Assembly: GCF_002735925.1 (NCBI RefSeq)
Contig: NZ_PEDL01000001.1
Location: forward strand, 124,001-188,000
Origin: Sporanaerobium hydrogeniformans
GTDB lineage: Bacteria > Bacillota > Clostridia > Lachnospirales > Cellulosilyticaceae
Length of the DNA stretch: 64,000 nt
Direction: 5' to 3'
Shown: in pieces, positions 35,756 to 45,139 of the stretch
Layout of the letters: every line of letters begins with the position of its first letter
How positions within the stretch are numbered: position 1 is the stretch's first letter
Notes under the pieces: model-generated
Database searches by the model: none
The model's input: the letters and a program-made list of their open reading frames with translations, nothing else
What the model was told of the DNA's origin: nothing
Program-made: the position numbers and the translations under genes

Positions 35756-36037
35756 ATGTTTATAGGAACATTAAAAATAACTTTTAGAGCCAGCTGGGTA
35801 CATTCTCTTAAAGAGAAAAGAATGATTGTGCAGAGCTTAATAAGTAAAACGAGAAATACTTTTAACGTATCCATTCATGAAGTAGAGAATATGGACAGGC
35901 ATCAATGGATTGTTATAGGTATCGCTCTTGTGTCCAATTCTCCTAGAGAACTGAATCATACATTAGATAAGGTATTGCAGTTTATGGAGGCTCATACAGA
36001 AGCTGAATTAATAGCAAGTGAACTAGAAATTTTATAA
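35756..36037 (+). CDS. DUF503 family protein (YlxP-like)
   Basis: Small protein of 93 residues of the DUF503 family, to which B. subtilis YlxP belongs. It has the family pattern GTLKITFRASWVHSLKEKR at the N-terminus and VEENMDRHQ-like VENMDRHQWIVIGIALV in the middle, suggesting an alpha/beta fold. It usually neighbours translation factors, but here lies between udk and uvrA. TTGAGGAGAG precedes the ATG at 35756. Its function is not established. A terminator follows at once. Confidence 0.88.
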   Translation: MFIGTLKITFRASWVHSLKEKRMIVQSLISKTRNTFNVSIHEVENMDRHQWIVIGIALVSNSPRELNHTLDKVLQFMEAHTEAELIASELEIL

Positions 36038-36039
36038 TG

Positions 36040-36093
36040 AGCAATGAGAATGCGGCCTTACTGTGTTAAGGTAAGTTTCTTATTGCTTTTTTT
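36040..36093 (+). terminator. Terminator after the DUF503 gene
   Basis: 11-bp outer stem AGCAATGAGAA/TTCTTATTGCT (36040-36050, 36077-36087, one G-T pair) with an inner CTTAC/GTAAG pairing, then T7. Confidence 0.78.
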
Positions 36094-36179
36094 GAATTAA
36101 TACACATAAATGAAATAAAGTGTTTAGAAATTTAACAAATAGCTTAAACAAATAATTTATAAAAAAAACGAGGAAAAAT

Positions 36180-36193
36180 CGAACATGTGTTTG
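36180..36193. promoter_or_regulatory. LexA (SOS) box of uvrA
   Basis: CGAACATGTGTTTG matches 13 of 14 positions of the Gram-positive SOS consensus CGAACRNRYGTTCG. It overlaps the uvrA -35 element by three bases, an effective place for repression by LexA. Confidence 0.82.
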
Positions 36194-36218
36194 AAATAGT
36201 GAAAAAACATGTTATAAT
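36191..36218 (+). promoter_or_regulatory. uvrA promoter
   Basis: TTGAAA (36191-36196), 16-bp spacer, TATAAT (36213-36218) preceded by TGT, so an extended -10. The -35 is covered by the LexA box. Confidence 0.8.
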
Positions 36219-36254
36219 AAATAAAAAATTTGTAGATTTTAAGAAGGGGAATAT

Positions 36255-39080
36255 ATGAAAAATAAAATTGTGATAAAAGGAGCTAAGGAACATAATCTTA
36301 AAAATATTGATTTAGAATTAGAAAGAGACCAATTTATTGTTTTTACAGGCCTAAGTGGTTCAGGAAAATCCTCCTTGGCATTTGATACAATTTATGCAGA
36401 AGGACAGCGTCGTTATGTAGAATCACTTTCTTCTTATGCGAGACAGTTTTTAGGGCAGATGGATAAACCAGATGTGGAGAGCATTTCTGGCTTATCACCT
36501 GCAATTTCTATTGATCAAAAGACGACTAGTAAAAATCCACGTTCTACTGTAGGAACAGTGACAGAAATTTATGATTATCTAAGACTTCTTTATGCAAGGA
36601 TAGGGATTCCACATTGTCCTAAGTGTGGTAAGGAAATTAAAAAACAGACCATAGATCAAATAGTAGACATACTGATGGCACTAGAGCCCCGTACTAAGTT
36701 ACAACTTTTAGCACCTATTGTAAGAGGAAGAAAGGGACTTCATGAAAAAGTACTTGAGCATGCTAAAAAACAAGGGTATATTAGAGCACGTATTGATGGT
36801 GAAATCTATGATTTAACTGAAGAAGAAATTGTATTAGATAAAAACAAAAAGCATACTATTGAAATTTTAGTGGACCGTATTGTGATAAAAGAAGGAATTG
36901 AAAAACGTCTAACGGATTCCATTGAGACAGTTATGAAGCTAACAGGTGGTTTATTACTCGTCGATGTTGTTGGGGGGGAAGAGCTACACTTTAGCCAAAA
37001 TTTTGCTTGTTCAGACTGTAATATCAGTATTGATGAAATAGAACCTCGCCTTTTTTCTTTTAATAACCCACATGGAGCTTGTCCGGCTTGCACAGGCTTA
37101 GGAGAAAAATTAGAACTAGACCCTGAGCTAGTTATCCCTAATCCCAATTTAACTTTAAGACAAGGGGCCATTGCTGTTATTGGATGGGGGTCTATAGGAA
37201 ATCAAGATAGTTTTGCCTATGCTTTATTTCAAGGATTAATGCAAAGATATTGTTTTGATTTAGATACTCCCTTTAAAGATTTACCACCCAAAATACAACA
37301 TATTATTCTTTATGGAACAGGCCATGAGACCATTCAGTTTACTTTTGAAGGAGAATATGGAACAAGAAATTATGATTATGCCTTTGAAGGTGTATTAGCC
37401 AATACACAAAGGCGTTACAAAGAAACCAATTCACAAAGCATGAAGGAAGAATATGAAAGCTATATGACAAGCATCCCTTGTAGTAGCTGTAAGGGGGCAC
37501 GTTTAAAGCCAGAAGCCTTAGCGGTTACAGTAGGAGATAAGAATATTGACACTATTACCAGATTAGCTATTGGAGACTTAAAAGATTTTTTTGATCATAT
37601 AGAGCTCACAGAAAGGCAACAGCAAATCGGGGAATTAATATTAAAAGAAATTCATGCCCGATTGGGTTTTTTAGTAGATGTTGGTTTAGATTATCTGACT
37701 CTTTCACGTTCCTCAGGAACACTTTCAGGAGGGGAGGCACAACGTATTCGTCTAGCCACTCAAATTGGTTCAGGTTTAGTAGGTGTACTTTACATTTTGG
37801 ATGAACCAAGTATTGGCCTACATCAAAGAGATAATGATCGTTTGATTGAAACGCTTATCAAGTTAAGAGATTTAGGAAATACCCTTATTGTAGTAGAGCA
37901 TGACGAAGAGACCATGCATGCAGCTGATTGGATTGTGGATATTGGGCCAGGGGCTGGAGAACATGGTGGAGAAATCATTGCATCAGGTCCCATTGAAACC
38001 ATTACGGCATGTGAAGCTTCTGAGACAGGTGCTTATTTAAGTGGGCGTAAGAAAATCCAAATACCTGAGAGAAGGCGTAAAGGAAATGGCAATTTTTTAA
38101 AAGTTATTGGAGCTAAGGAAAATAATTTAAAAAATGTCAAATTGGAATTACCTCTAGGTACGTTAACTTGTATTACAGGTGTATCAGGTTCAGGGAAAAG
38201 TACGCTGATTAATGAGATTCTTCTCAAACGTTTGGCACGAGATTTAAACGGAGCCAAGTTAAAGCCTGGTGACCATGAAGAGATTTTAGGAATTGAGAAC
38301 CTAGATAAGGTTATTAATATCGATCAATCACCTATAGGACGTACACCACGTTCTAATCCTGCCACTTATACGGGGTTATTTGATCCTATTCGTGATTTGT
38401 TCTCCCAGACACAGGAAGCTAAGATGAAGGGGTATCAAAAAGGCCGTTTTAGCTTTAATGTAAAAGGTGGGAGATGTGAAGCTTGTCAAGGGGATGGCGT
38501 TATTAAAATAGAGATGCACTTTTTGCCAGATGTCTATGTACCTTGTGAAGTATGCAAAGGTAAGCGTTATAACCGAGAAACACTAGAGGTGAAATACAAA
38601 GATAAATCCATTGCAGATGTACTGAGCATGACGGTAGAAGAGGCTTTACATTTCTTTGAAAATATTCCTTCTATCGCACGTAAGCTTCAGACACTTTATG
38701 ATGTAGGACTATCTTATATTCGATTAGGACAACCTTCAACAACCTTATCAGGTGGAGAAGCACAGCGTGTTAAATTAGCAACGGAGCTGAGTAAGAGAAG
38801 TACAGGAAAAACCATGTACATTCTAGATGAACCAACCACCGGTTTACATTTTGCAGATGTGCATAAACTTATTGGTATTTTAGAACGTTTAGTAGAAGGT
38901 GGCAATAGTGTGGTTGTTATTGAGCATAACTTAGATGTGATTAAAGTAGCTGATTATATTGTGGATTTAGGACCAGAGGGTGGTCATAAAGGTGGGACTA
39001 TTATAGCTAAAGGAACGCCGGAACAAGTTGCTAAAAATAAAAAATCTTATACAGGACGGTTTTTAGAGAAATTACTATAG
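36255..39080 (+). CDS. uvrA: Excinuclease ABC subunit A
   Basis: Damage-recognition ATPase of nucleotide excision repair, 941 residues. It has two ABC modules, each with P-loop ([23 protein letters not shown]) and signature ([24 protein letters not shown]), plus the zinc modules CPKCGK, CPACTG and the C-terminal [25 protein letters not shown] precedes the ATG. It has its own SOS-controlled promoter and a bidirectional terminator. Length and motifs are standard for the housekeeping UvrA, not the UvrA2 paralogue. Confidence 0.98.
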   Translation: MKNKIVIKGAKEHNLKNIDLELERDQFIVFTGLSGSGKSSLAFDTIYAEGQRRYVESLSSYARQFLGQMDKPDVESISGLSPAISIDQKTTSKNPRSTVGTVTEIYDYLRLLYARIGIPHCPKCGKEIKKQTIDQIVDILMALEPRTKLQLLAPIVRGRKGLHEKVLEHAKKQGYIRARIDGEIYDLTEEEIVLDKNKKHTIEILVDRIVIKEGIEKRLTDSIETVMKLTGGLLLVDVVGGEELHFSQNFACSDCNISIDEIEPRLFSFNNPHGACPACTGLGEKLELDPELVIPNPNLTLRQGAIAVIGWGSIGNQDSFAYALFQGLMQRYCFDLDTPFKDLPPKIQHIILYGTGHETIQFTFEGEYGTRNYDYAFEGVLANTQRRYKETNSQSMKEEYESYMTSIPCSSCKGARLKPEALAVTVGDKNIDTITRLAIGDLKDFFDHIELTERQQQIGELILKEIHARLGFLVDVGLDYLTLSRSSGTLSGGEAQRIRLATQIGSGLVGVLYILDEPSIGLHQRDNDRLIETLIKLRDLGNTLIVVEHDEETMHAADWIVDIGPGAGEHGGEIIASGPIETITACEASETGAYLSGRKKIQIPERRRKGNGNFLKVIGAKENNLKNVKLELPLGTLTCITGVSGSGKSTLINEILLKRLARDLNGAKLKPGDHEEILGIENLDKVINIDQSPIGRTPRSNPATYTGLFDPIRDLFSQTQEAKMKGYQKGRFSFNVKGGRCEACQGDGVIKIEMHFLPDVYVPCEVCKGKRYNRETLEVKYKDKSIADVLSMTVEEALHFFENIPSIARKLQTLYDVGLSYIRLGQPSTTLSGGEAQRVKLATELSKRSTGKTMYILDEPTTGLHFADVHKLIGILERLVEGGNSVVVIEHNLDVIKVADYIVDLGPEGGHKGGTIIAKGTPEQVAKNKKSYTGRFLEKLL

Positions 39081-39123
39081 TGTTTTATTTAGCATAGGTA
39101 AAGTTTATATTTGTTCCAAAACC

Positions 39124-39172
39124 AAATAAAAAGTCGCCTACTGAGTTAGGGTCAGTAGGCGACTTTTTATTT
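39124..39172. terminator. Bidirectional terminator between uvrA and the stalk-domain gene
   Basis: Perfect 21-bp stem (39124-39144, 39152-39172), 7-nt loop GTTAGGG, A/T tracts at both ends. The right arm overlaps the stop codon of the converging gene. Confidence 0.9.
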
Positions 39173-40274
39173 AGCGTACATTTGTATTTAAATAGATGGT
39201 ACCATTAGATGTATAATCGCAAATCTTAGTACTTGTTGCAGAGTCATAAATATATCCCTCAATAGCATCATACTTATCAAAATCGTATTCGATATCTTTA
39301 ACGATTTCTTTAAATAGACGATCTTTTAAATAGGTTTTACTATCACCAGAGAGATTATTCCAACTATTAACAAAATCATTACCATTTGGTTTAAGGTTAG
39401 TAGTTATTTTAAAGGTCAGAGTATCTCCTCTACTGTTTTCAGAAAGCTCAATAGACGTAATAGGAATATTAAAACCAATATAATTAATAGCAGTATAGGC
39501 TCTTTCTAATTTATCCTCTAAATCATCCAAATCAACATAAGATGTAAGCTCAAAGGTATAGCTACCAGATTTAGTATATCTAAAGCTTGCCCTTTCTATA
39601 TCTTTATTAGTTTCTTCAATGGTTCCACGGATTTCAATGTCAGAGTGAGCTTGTGCAATATCATAGCACATGTCTTTGATGAATTGTTTAAGTTTACCTT
39701 CGGTAATTCTATTATAAGCTTTTTCGTCATAACGTTCATTGTAACCTACAGTTAATTCTAAACGACCAGAAACAAGGCGTAAATCTATTTCCCAATCCAC
39801 ATCATAATCTTCATCATAGGTATTTCTAAGCTTGTCAAGTGTTGCGCTAACAGCAGATGTACCAATATTCGTACCACTTGTACCAGAGCCTTTATAGTTT
39901 TCCAGTTCTTTTTGTGCAGCTGCTAGTTGTTGCTGTAAAGAAACAATTTGTAGGTTTTTATCAGCAATTTGTGCGGCAAGATCTGTTGAAGTGACATTGC
40001 TACTTGTTAAAATAACCGTATTGTTAGAGAAATCCACACCTGCACCTAAGATTTCAGCAATACCTCTTAAAGGTACATAGGTACGGTCATTTACAATAAA
40101 GGGTTCCATATCAGAACTTAAGGTTTTAGTTGTTCCATTGTAAACAATTTTAATATTGTTATAATAAGCTTTTAGATTTTTAGTACCAGTTGAAGCATTA
40201 AGAGTTGTTCCCAGTAATAAAGTGCCAACAGCTAATGTCAAGCAGACTAGCTTAAGATGTTTAGCTTTTTTCAT
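39171..40274 (-). CDS. Secreted stalk-domain protein (copper amine oxidase N-like)
   Basis: Exported protein of 367 residues. Signal peptide about 1-27 (LTLAVGTLLLGTTLNAS), a copper-amine-oxidase-N-like stalk domain (about 37-95, with VNDRTYVPLRGIAEILGA), a short coiled coil (about 97-127), a Gly/Ser linker, and a C-terminal domain of about 220 residues that I do not recognise, rich in charged residues and beta-prone. GGAGGTAG precedes the ATG at 40274 and a strong promoter lies upstream. The stalk domain is also found in the amidase at 4981-6411, suggesting both sit at the cell surface. The amine-oxidase name does not imply enzymatic activity. Confidence 0.82.
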   Translation of the reverse strand: MKKAKHLKLVCLTLAVGTLLLGTTLNASTGTKNLKAYYNNIKIVYNGTTKTLSSDMEPFIVNDRTYVPLRGIAEILGAGVDFSNNTVILTSSNVTSTDLAAQIADKNLQIVSLQQQLAAAQKELENYKGSGTSGTNIGTSAVSATLDKLRNTYDEDYDVDWEIDLRLVSGRLELTVGYNERYDEKAYNRITEGKLKQFIKDMCYDIAQAHSDIEIRGTIEETNKDIERASFRYTKSGSYTFELTSYVDLDDLEDKLERAYTAINYIGFNIPITSIELSENSRGDTLTFKITTNLKPNGNDFVNSWNNLSGDSKTYLKDRLFKEIVKDIEYDFDKYDAIEGYIYDSATSTKICDYTSNGTIYLNTNVR

Positions 40275-40336
40275 TGAATACTACCTCCTAAAATTTTGAT
40301 TCAGTATAAAAAGATATTTTTATATTTGTTTATACC

Positions 40337-40365
40337 AGTATATAAGAAAAAACATAACATTTCAA
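40337..40365 (-). promoter_or_regulatory. Sigma-A promoter of the stalk-domain gene
   Basis: On the minus strand TTGAAA (40360-40365), 17-bp spacer, TATACT (40337-40342). Confidence 0.75.
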
Positions 40366-40428
40366 TGAAGAAGTACCAAAAGATGTATTTTTTAACAGAA
40401 ATGAAATGCTATAGTAATATAGAAGCTA

Positions 40429-40437
40429 TGGTATAAT
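40429..40437 (+). promoter_or_regulatory. Extended -10 promoter of uvrC
   Basis: TGGTATAAT (TATAAT at 40432-40437) without a good -35. No LexA box is visible here. Confidence 0.6.
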
Positions 40438-40469
40438 AAATAGATAAAATAAAGAAGTAAGGAGAAAAT

Positions 40470-42299
40470 ATGTTTGATATAGCTGAAGAACTTAAGAAGC
40501 TTCCTGACAAGCCAGGCGTTTATTTAATGAAAAATGATAAGGAGCACATTATTTATGTAGGTAAGGCTATTAATCTTAAAAATAGGGTTCGCCAATATTT
40601 TCAAGATTCTAAAAACCATTCTATTAAAGTCGTAAAAATGGTTTCACATATTGCTTCTTTTGAATACATTGTTACACGTTCTGAAATGGAAGCATTAATA
40701 TTAGAGTGTAACTTAATTAAAAAATATAGGCCTAAATACAATATTCTTTTAAAGGATGATAAACAGTATCCTTATATTAAAATCAACGTACAAGAAGGTT
40801 TCCCACGGATGCTTGTAGTAAGAAATAGGAAGAAGGATGGAGCTAAATATTTTGGCCCTTATACAGATGCTCAAGCTATGTGGGAGCTTGTAGACATTAT
40901 AAAAAGCACGTGGCCCTTACGTACTTGTTCTAGAAGTTTGCCGAGAGATATAGGAAAGGAAAGGCCTTGTTTAAATGGACATATTGGCAAGTGTCTATCA
41001 CCTTGCAATAGTCAGATAGATGAGGAGGCTTATGGCAAGATGGTGCAAGAAATAATCAGTTTTTTAAGTGGAAAATATGGTGAAGTTATTAAACGCTTAA
41101 AGAAAGAAATGGAAGTTGCTTCTGAAGCATTAAATTTTGAGCGTGCAGCTACATTACGTAATCAAATAAGTGCTATACAAAAACTTGAGCAGAAACAGAA
41201 TGTCACGATGAATAACATGCTAGATCAAGATGTGATAGCTTTTGCCAAAAGCCCAGAAGACACACTTATTCAAGTTTATTTTGTACGACAAGGTAAGTTA
41301 GTAGGGAGGGAGCATTTTTATTTAGAAGACACACAAGATGAAAAGATTGAAACTATTTTTAGAGATTTTGTAGTACAATTTTATGCCAATGCTACCTTTG
41401 TTCCAAAAGAAGTTATCATTGAAAGAATACCCGAGGAACTAGAGGTTTTAGAAGAATATTTGAGTAACAAAAAGGGCTCTAAGGTACAGTTAGTGACACC
41501 AAAAAAGGGCGTTAAACATGGACTTTTAGAATTAGCAAGTAAAAATGCTGAACTAACCCTTGGACAGTTTGGTGAACAAATCAAAAAAGATGAACAGCGT
41601 ACAAAGGGAGCTCTTTTAGAAATTCAAAAGGCGTTAGGTCTTAAGGAAATACCGTATCGGATTGAAGCTTATGATATCTCTAATACTCAAGGAATTGAAT
41701 CAGTAGGTGGTATGGTCGTATTTGAAGGGGGCAAGCCTAAGAAAAGTGATTATCGTAAGTTTAAAATAAAAAGTGTAGTTGGTCCTAATGATTATGGGAG
41801 CATGGAAGAGGTATTAGATAGGCGTATTGCCCGTCTTATAAGTGAAGAAAAAGAGAATAGTTTCAGTAGAATGCCAAATACTATTTTTATGGATGGAGGA
41901 AAGGGGCAAGTAAGTAGCGCTCAAAAGATTTTAGACAAATATGGTTTAGACATTCCTGTTTGTGGCATGGTGAAAGATGAGAAACACCGAACAAGGGGAC
42001 TACTTTATAAAGGGGAGGAAGTTCTTTTACCAATAGGAACAGAAGGTTTTAAATTAATTACGCGCATTCAAGATGAAGTTCACCGATTTTCTATTGAATA
42101 CCATAAAACTTTACGAAGCAAAGCACAAGTTCAATCTGTTTTAGATACTATTAAGGGAGTAGGTAAAGAACGTAAAAAACTTCTTATGAAGCATTTTAAG
42201 AGTATAGAGAATTTGAAAAAGGCATCAGTAGAGGAAATTAAAGAAGCTGGAATACCTAATCAAGTAGCAGAGAGTATTTATAGGTATTTTCATAAATAA
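40470..42299 (+). CDS. uvrC: Excinuclease ABC subunit C
   Basis: Nuclease that makes both incisions in nucleotide excision repair. The 609-residue protein has an N-terminal GIY-YIG domain (GVYLMKND and IIYVGKAINLKNRVRQYF, about 14-45), a UVR motif (about 205-240) that binds UvrB, the RNase H-like endonuclease half (DISNTQGIESVGGMVVF, FMDGGKGQVSSA) and a C-terminal helix-hairpin-helix (about 560-605). AAGGAG precedes the ATG at 40470. It is followed after 66 bp by hprK with a separate promoter. Confidence 0.97.
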   Translation: MFDIAEELKKLPDKPGVYLMKNDKEHIIYVGKAINLKNRVRQYFQDSKNHSIKVVKMVSHIASFEYIVTRSEMEALILECNLIKKYRPKYNILLKDDKQYPYIKINVQEGFPRMLVVRNRKKDGAKYFGPYTDAQAMWELVDIIKSTWPLRTCSRSLPRDIGKERPCLNGHIGKCLSPCNSQIDEEAYGKMVQEIISFLSGKYGEVIKRLKKEMEVASEALNFERAATLRNQISAIQKLEQKQNVTMNNMLDQDVIAFAKSPEDTLIQVYFVRQGKLVGREHFYLEDTQDEKIETIFRDFVVQFYANATFVPKEVIIERIPEELEVLEEYLSNKKGSKVQLVTPKKGVKHGLLELASKNAELTLGQFGEQIKKDEQRTKGALLEIQKALGLKEIPYRIEAYDISNTQGIESVGGMVVFEGGKPKKSDYRKFKIKSVVGPNDYGSMEEVLDRRIARLISEEKENSFSRMPNTIFMDGGKGQVSSAQKILDKYGLDIPVCGMVKDEKHRTRGLLYKGEEVLLPIGTEGFKLITRIQDEVHRFSIEYHKTLRSKAQVQSVLDTIKGVGKERKKLLMKHFKSIENLKKASVEEIKEAGIPNQVAESIYRYFHK

Positions 42300-42320
42300 A
42301 TATTCAAACAGGTTTAGGGG

Positions 42321-42329
42321 TGTTATAAT
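42321..42329 (+). promoter_or_regulatory. Extended -10 promoter of hprK-glcK
   Basis: TGTTATAAT (TATAAT at 42324-42329). The hexamer 17 bp upstream, TATTCA, is only a weak -35. Confidence 0.6.
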
Positions 42330-42365
42330 AGGACAAGAGATTAAATGAGATGAGGAGGAAAAAAA

Positions 42366-43304
42366 GTGTATTTTGTAACTGTCAGTCAAATTAAGGAGCA
42401 TTTTAAACTAGAAGTACTTACTCCTGATATTGACTATAAAAATAGAAAAATTACGGAATGTGATGTAAATCGTCCAGCTCTGCAATTAGCAGGATTTTTT
42501 GATTATTTTGATCCTACTAGGCTTCAAATCATTGGTAAGGTAGAGCATACTTATTTGGAGAAGGTAAGCCAAGAAGAACGTGCTCAAAAGATTAGACGTC
42601 TTATGAGCTATAAAGAAATACCTTGTATTGTCATTTGTCGTGAAGAAATTGAAGCTTTTCCAGAAATGTTAGAGTGTGCGAAAGAAAATGGAATTCCTAT
42701 TTTTAAAACAGACCTCCCTACTACTAGCTTTTTAGCAGAAGCGAATCGTTGGCTCCATGTAGAGCTAGCACCACGCATCTCTATGCATGGAGTGCTGGTA
42801 GATATTTATGGGGAAGGAATCCTTATTACAGGGGAAAGTGGTATTGGTAAAAGTGAGACAGCCCTTGAGCTTGTTAGACGTGGTCATCGCTTAGTGGCTG
42901 ATGATGCAGTAGAAATTAAACGTGTATCAGCTAGCACACTTTTAGGTTCTGCACCGGAAGTCATTCGTCATTTTATCGAAGTACGTGGTATTGGGATTGT
43001 AGATATCAAACAAATTTTTGGTGTAGGTTCTGTTAAAGAAATGAAAAATATTGATTTAGTTATTAAGCTAGAGTTATGGGATCAAAATAAGCAATATGAC
43101 CGTTTGGGACTAACGAATGAGTATACAGATATATTGGGGATAAAAGTAGTGACCAATGCTATTCCAGTAAGACCAGGAAGAAATATTGCTATTATTTGTG
43201 AGACAGCAGCCATTAACTTTAGACAGAAAAAAATGGGTTACAATGCTGCAGAAGCATTGAACAATAGAGTGATGAGTAATTTGCAAAAGAATAATTTTAA
43301 TTAA
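42366..43304 (+). CDS. hprK: HPr kinase/phosphorylase
   Basis: Phosphorylates HPr of the sugar phosphotransferase system on Ser46 and removes the phosphate, setting carbon catabolite repression. The 312-residue protein has the Walker A GESGIGKS (156-163), the following motif RGHRLVADDAVEI and the C-terminal capture region (EVRGIGIVDIKQIFGVGSV). The start is GTG at 42366 with GAGGAGG six bases upstream. glcK follows by 11 bp, so regulator and glucose kinase are co-transcribed. Length and motifs are standard. Confidence 0.97.
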   Translation: MYFVTVSQIKEHFKLEVLTPDIDYKNRKITECDVNRPALQLAGFFDYFDPTRLQIIGKVEHTYLEKVSQEERAQKIRRLMSYKEIPCIVICREEIEAFPEMLECAKENGIPIFKTDLPTTSFLAEANRWLHVELAPRISMHGVLVDIYGEGILITGESGIGKSETALELVRRGHRLVADDAVEIKRVSASTLLGSAPEVIRHFIEVRGIGIVDIKQIFGVGSVKEMKNIDLVIKLELWDQNKQYDRLGLTNEYTDILGIKVVTNAIPVRPGRNIAIICETAAINFRQKKMGYNAAEALNNRVMSNLQKNNFN

Positions 43305-43315
43305 GGGGGACCAAG

Positions 43316-44272
43316 ATGTACTATATTGGTGTGGATTTAGGTGGAACAACTATAAAAGTAGGCCTAGTAGATGAAAACTATCAAATAATTGAAAGTATAA
43401 GTGGACCTACTAAAAGGGAAAGAGCACAAGAAGAAGTATTAAAGGATATGGCTATGCTTTGCAAAGAAGTTATGGCAAAAAGAAATTTAAGTGAAAAGGA
43501 TATTCACTCTATCGGTATTGGAAGTCCCGGCATTGCCTCACCTACTGAAGGGATTATTTTGAGTTCAAGTAACTTAAACTTCAATCATGTAAATGTACGT
43601 TCAGAAATTCAAAAATATATTCATTTAGATGTTTATGTTGAAAATGATGCGAACTGTGCAGCCCTAGGAGAAGTAATGAGTGGTGCAGCAAAAGGGCAGA
43701 AAAATGTAGTAGTTGTTACTCTTGGAACAGGAGTAGGTGGGGGGATTATACTAGATGGTAAAATCTACAGAGGTAGCTTTTGTGGAGCAGGGGAAATTGG
43801 ACATTTAGTTATTAAATTTGATGGGGGTCAACCTTGTGGATGTGGCAGAAAAGGATGTTGGGAGCAATATGCTTCAGCAACAGCACTTATTCGTGAAGCA
43901 AAAGCCATAGCAAAGGTACATCCAGAAACACAAATTCTTGCTTTGGCAAAGGATAAAGAAGTGGATCATATTAATGCAAAGAATGTATTTGATGCAGCAC
44001 AAAGAGGAGATGTATTTGCTCTTGAGGTATTAGATACATATTATAGAAATATAGCTTGTGGTGTCACTAACCTTATTAATATACTAGAGCCTAATATGAT
44101 TGTTTTAGGTGGAGGAATGAGTGCACAAAAGGAATATCTCACGGATCCTGTTACCAAATACGTTAAAGAAGAGATGTATGGTGGACTTCAACTTAAGACG
44201 CAAATTAAAGCAGCAACACTTGGCAATGATGCTGGTATTATTGGTGCAGCACTCTTGGGGACAACCCTATAA
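43316..44272 (+). CDS. glcK: ROK family glucokinase
   Basis: Phosphorylates glucose to glucose 6-phosphate with ATP. The 318-residue protein has the phosphate loop GVDLGGTTIKVGLVD (about 4-18), the sugar-binding ENDANCAALGE and the ROK zinc motif CGCGRKGCWEQYAS (about 175-190). AAGGGGG precedes the ATG at 43316. It sits between hprK and a small Spo0E-like gene, in one likely transcript. The ROK family includes other sugar kinases and repressors; with no DNA-binding domain and this length, glucokinase is the best call. Confidence 0.93.
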   Translation: MYYIGVDLGGTTIKVGLVDENYQIIESISGPTKRERAQEEVLKDMAMLCKEVMAKRNLSEKDIHSIGIGSPGIASPTEGIILSSSNLNFNHVNVRSEIQKYIHLDVYVENDANCAALGEVMSGAAKGQKNVVVVTLGTGVGGGIILDGKIYRGSFCGAGEIGHLVIKFDGGQPCGCGRKGCWEQYASATALIREAKAIAKVHPETQILALAKDKEVDHINAKNVFDAAQRGDVFALEVLDTYYRNIACGVTNLINILEPNMIVLGGGMSAQKEYLTDPVTKYVKEEMYGGLQLKTQIKAATLGNDAGIIGAALLGTTL

Positions 44273-44303
44273 ACTAAAAGATTACACAACTAGAGGAGAA
44301 TCT

Positions 44304-44450
44304 ATGCGTCATCAGTTATTTCAAGAGATAGAAAAGCAACGAGATGAGTTAAACGAATTGCTGCAAAGTCCGAAGGGAAAGCAGTATGATGTGATTGAGC
44401 AAAGTCAAAAACTTGATCAGCTTATTTTAGAATATATAAAACAACTATAA
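44304..44450 (+). CDS. Spo0E-like aspartyl-phosphate phosphatase
   Basis: Protein of 48 residues that I translated from the ATG at 44304, preceded by AGAGGAGAA. It reads as two helices and carries the family signature SQKLDQLI near residue 34, the core of Spo0E-type phosphatases that dephosphorylate Spo0A and delay sporulation. The helix-one pattern EIEKQRDELNELL also fits. It lies 31 bp after glcK, with a strong terminator directly behind, so it probably ends the hprK-glcK transcript. The longer open frame in this phase (from 44121) starts inside glcK and is not the gene. Related YlbF-like or Spo0E paralogues of unknown target are possible. Confidence 0.82.
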   Translation: MRHQLFQEIEKQRDELNELLQSPKGKQYDVIEQSQKLDQLILEYIKQL

Positions 44451-44457
44451 GAGAATT

Positions 44458-44505
44458 AAAAAGAAGGTTTAAATGACACTAAAAGTCAGTTAAACCTTCT
44501 TTTTT
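44458..44505 (+). terminator. Terminator after the Spo0E-like gene
   Basis: About 19-bp stem with one mismatch (44458-44477 with 44485-44504), 7-nt loop, T6. Confidence 0.83.
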
Positions 44506-44541
44506 GGAAAATAGAACAGCATAGTAATTCTAGATAAACAG

Positions 44542-44550
44542 TGCTATAAT
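44542..44550 (+). promoter_or_regulatory. Extended -10 promoter of the YcxB-like gene
   Basis: TGCTATAAT (TATAAT at 44545-44550), 30 bp before the start; -35 weak. Confidence 0.55.
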
Positions 44551-44580
44551 ACTAAAGATACAGCAAGAGGAGGAAAAAGT

Positions 44581-45114
44581 ATGGAAAACAGTAAAAAACA
44601 AAGTTTAACTATCGATGTAAAATTTAAGGTTAAAGACGTTTTACGTTATAATATGTCAGTAGCATGGAAAAGTCTTACCAATAAAATCATTTGTCTTTTA
44701 GGGATAGGGATTTTAGTTTATTATTTTTATAAAATGTTTCATCGTACGGTAACTTTAGATGTATTTATTGCTCAGAATATACTTTATGTAATGGTACCTA
44801 TTTTGATTTTTGTACTTATTCCATGGCGAGTGTGGAAAGTGACAGTAACTCAAATGCAAAATCCAGCTTTTGCTTATGGTGTAACCTACATTTTTACAGA
44901 GGATGCCATTACCTTAGATTTAGGAGAGGCAAAAGATGAAATGCCTTGGACAATCTTTGTAAGTATTGTAGAAACTAAAAATGATTTTCGTTTATTTGTA
45001 GATGACATACGCGCTCAACTTGTGCCTAAGCATAATTTGACAAAGGAACAAATAGTAACCTTTAAGGAATTGGCACAAAAGGCATCAACAACTGGTACTT
45101 GTAAATTTAAATAG
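44581..45114 (+). CDS. YcxB-like membrane protein
   Basis: Membrane protein of 177 residues with two central hydrophobic helices (about 35-53 and 63-83) and a C-terminal PH-like soluble part (about 95-160, with YTFTEDAI-like YIFTEDAITLDLG and the motif WTIFVSIVETKNDFRLFV). This layout is that of the YcxB family, whose function is unknown. AAGAGGAGG precedes the ATG at 44581. A TIM-barrel gene follows 25 bp later and shares the terminator beyond it, so the two form an operon. Confidence 0.8.
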   Translation: MENSKKQSLTIDVKFKVKDVLRYNMSVAWKSLTNKIICLLGIGILVYYFYKMFHRTVTLDVFIAQNILYVMVPILIFVLIPWRVWKVTVTQMQNPAFAYGVTYIFTEDAITLDLGEAKDEMPWTIFVSIVETKNDFRLFVDDIRAQLVPKHNLTKEQIVTFKELAQKASTTGTCKFK

Positions 45115-45139
45115 CCCAAATGAGAGAAAGAAGGCATTC

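Noticed and set aside
44121-44303. Long N-terminal extension of the Spo0E-like gene
   Set aside because: That part is glcK in another phase; the real start has its own ribosome site at 44304.
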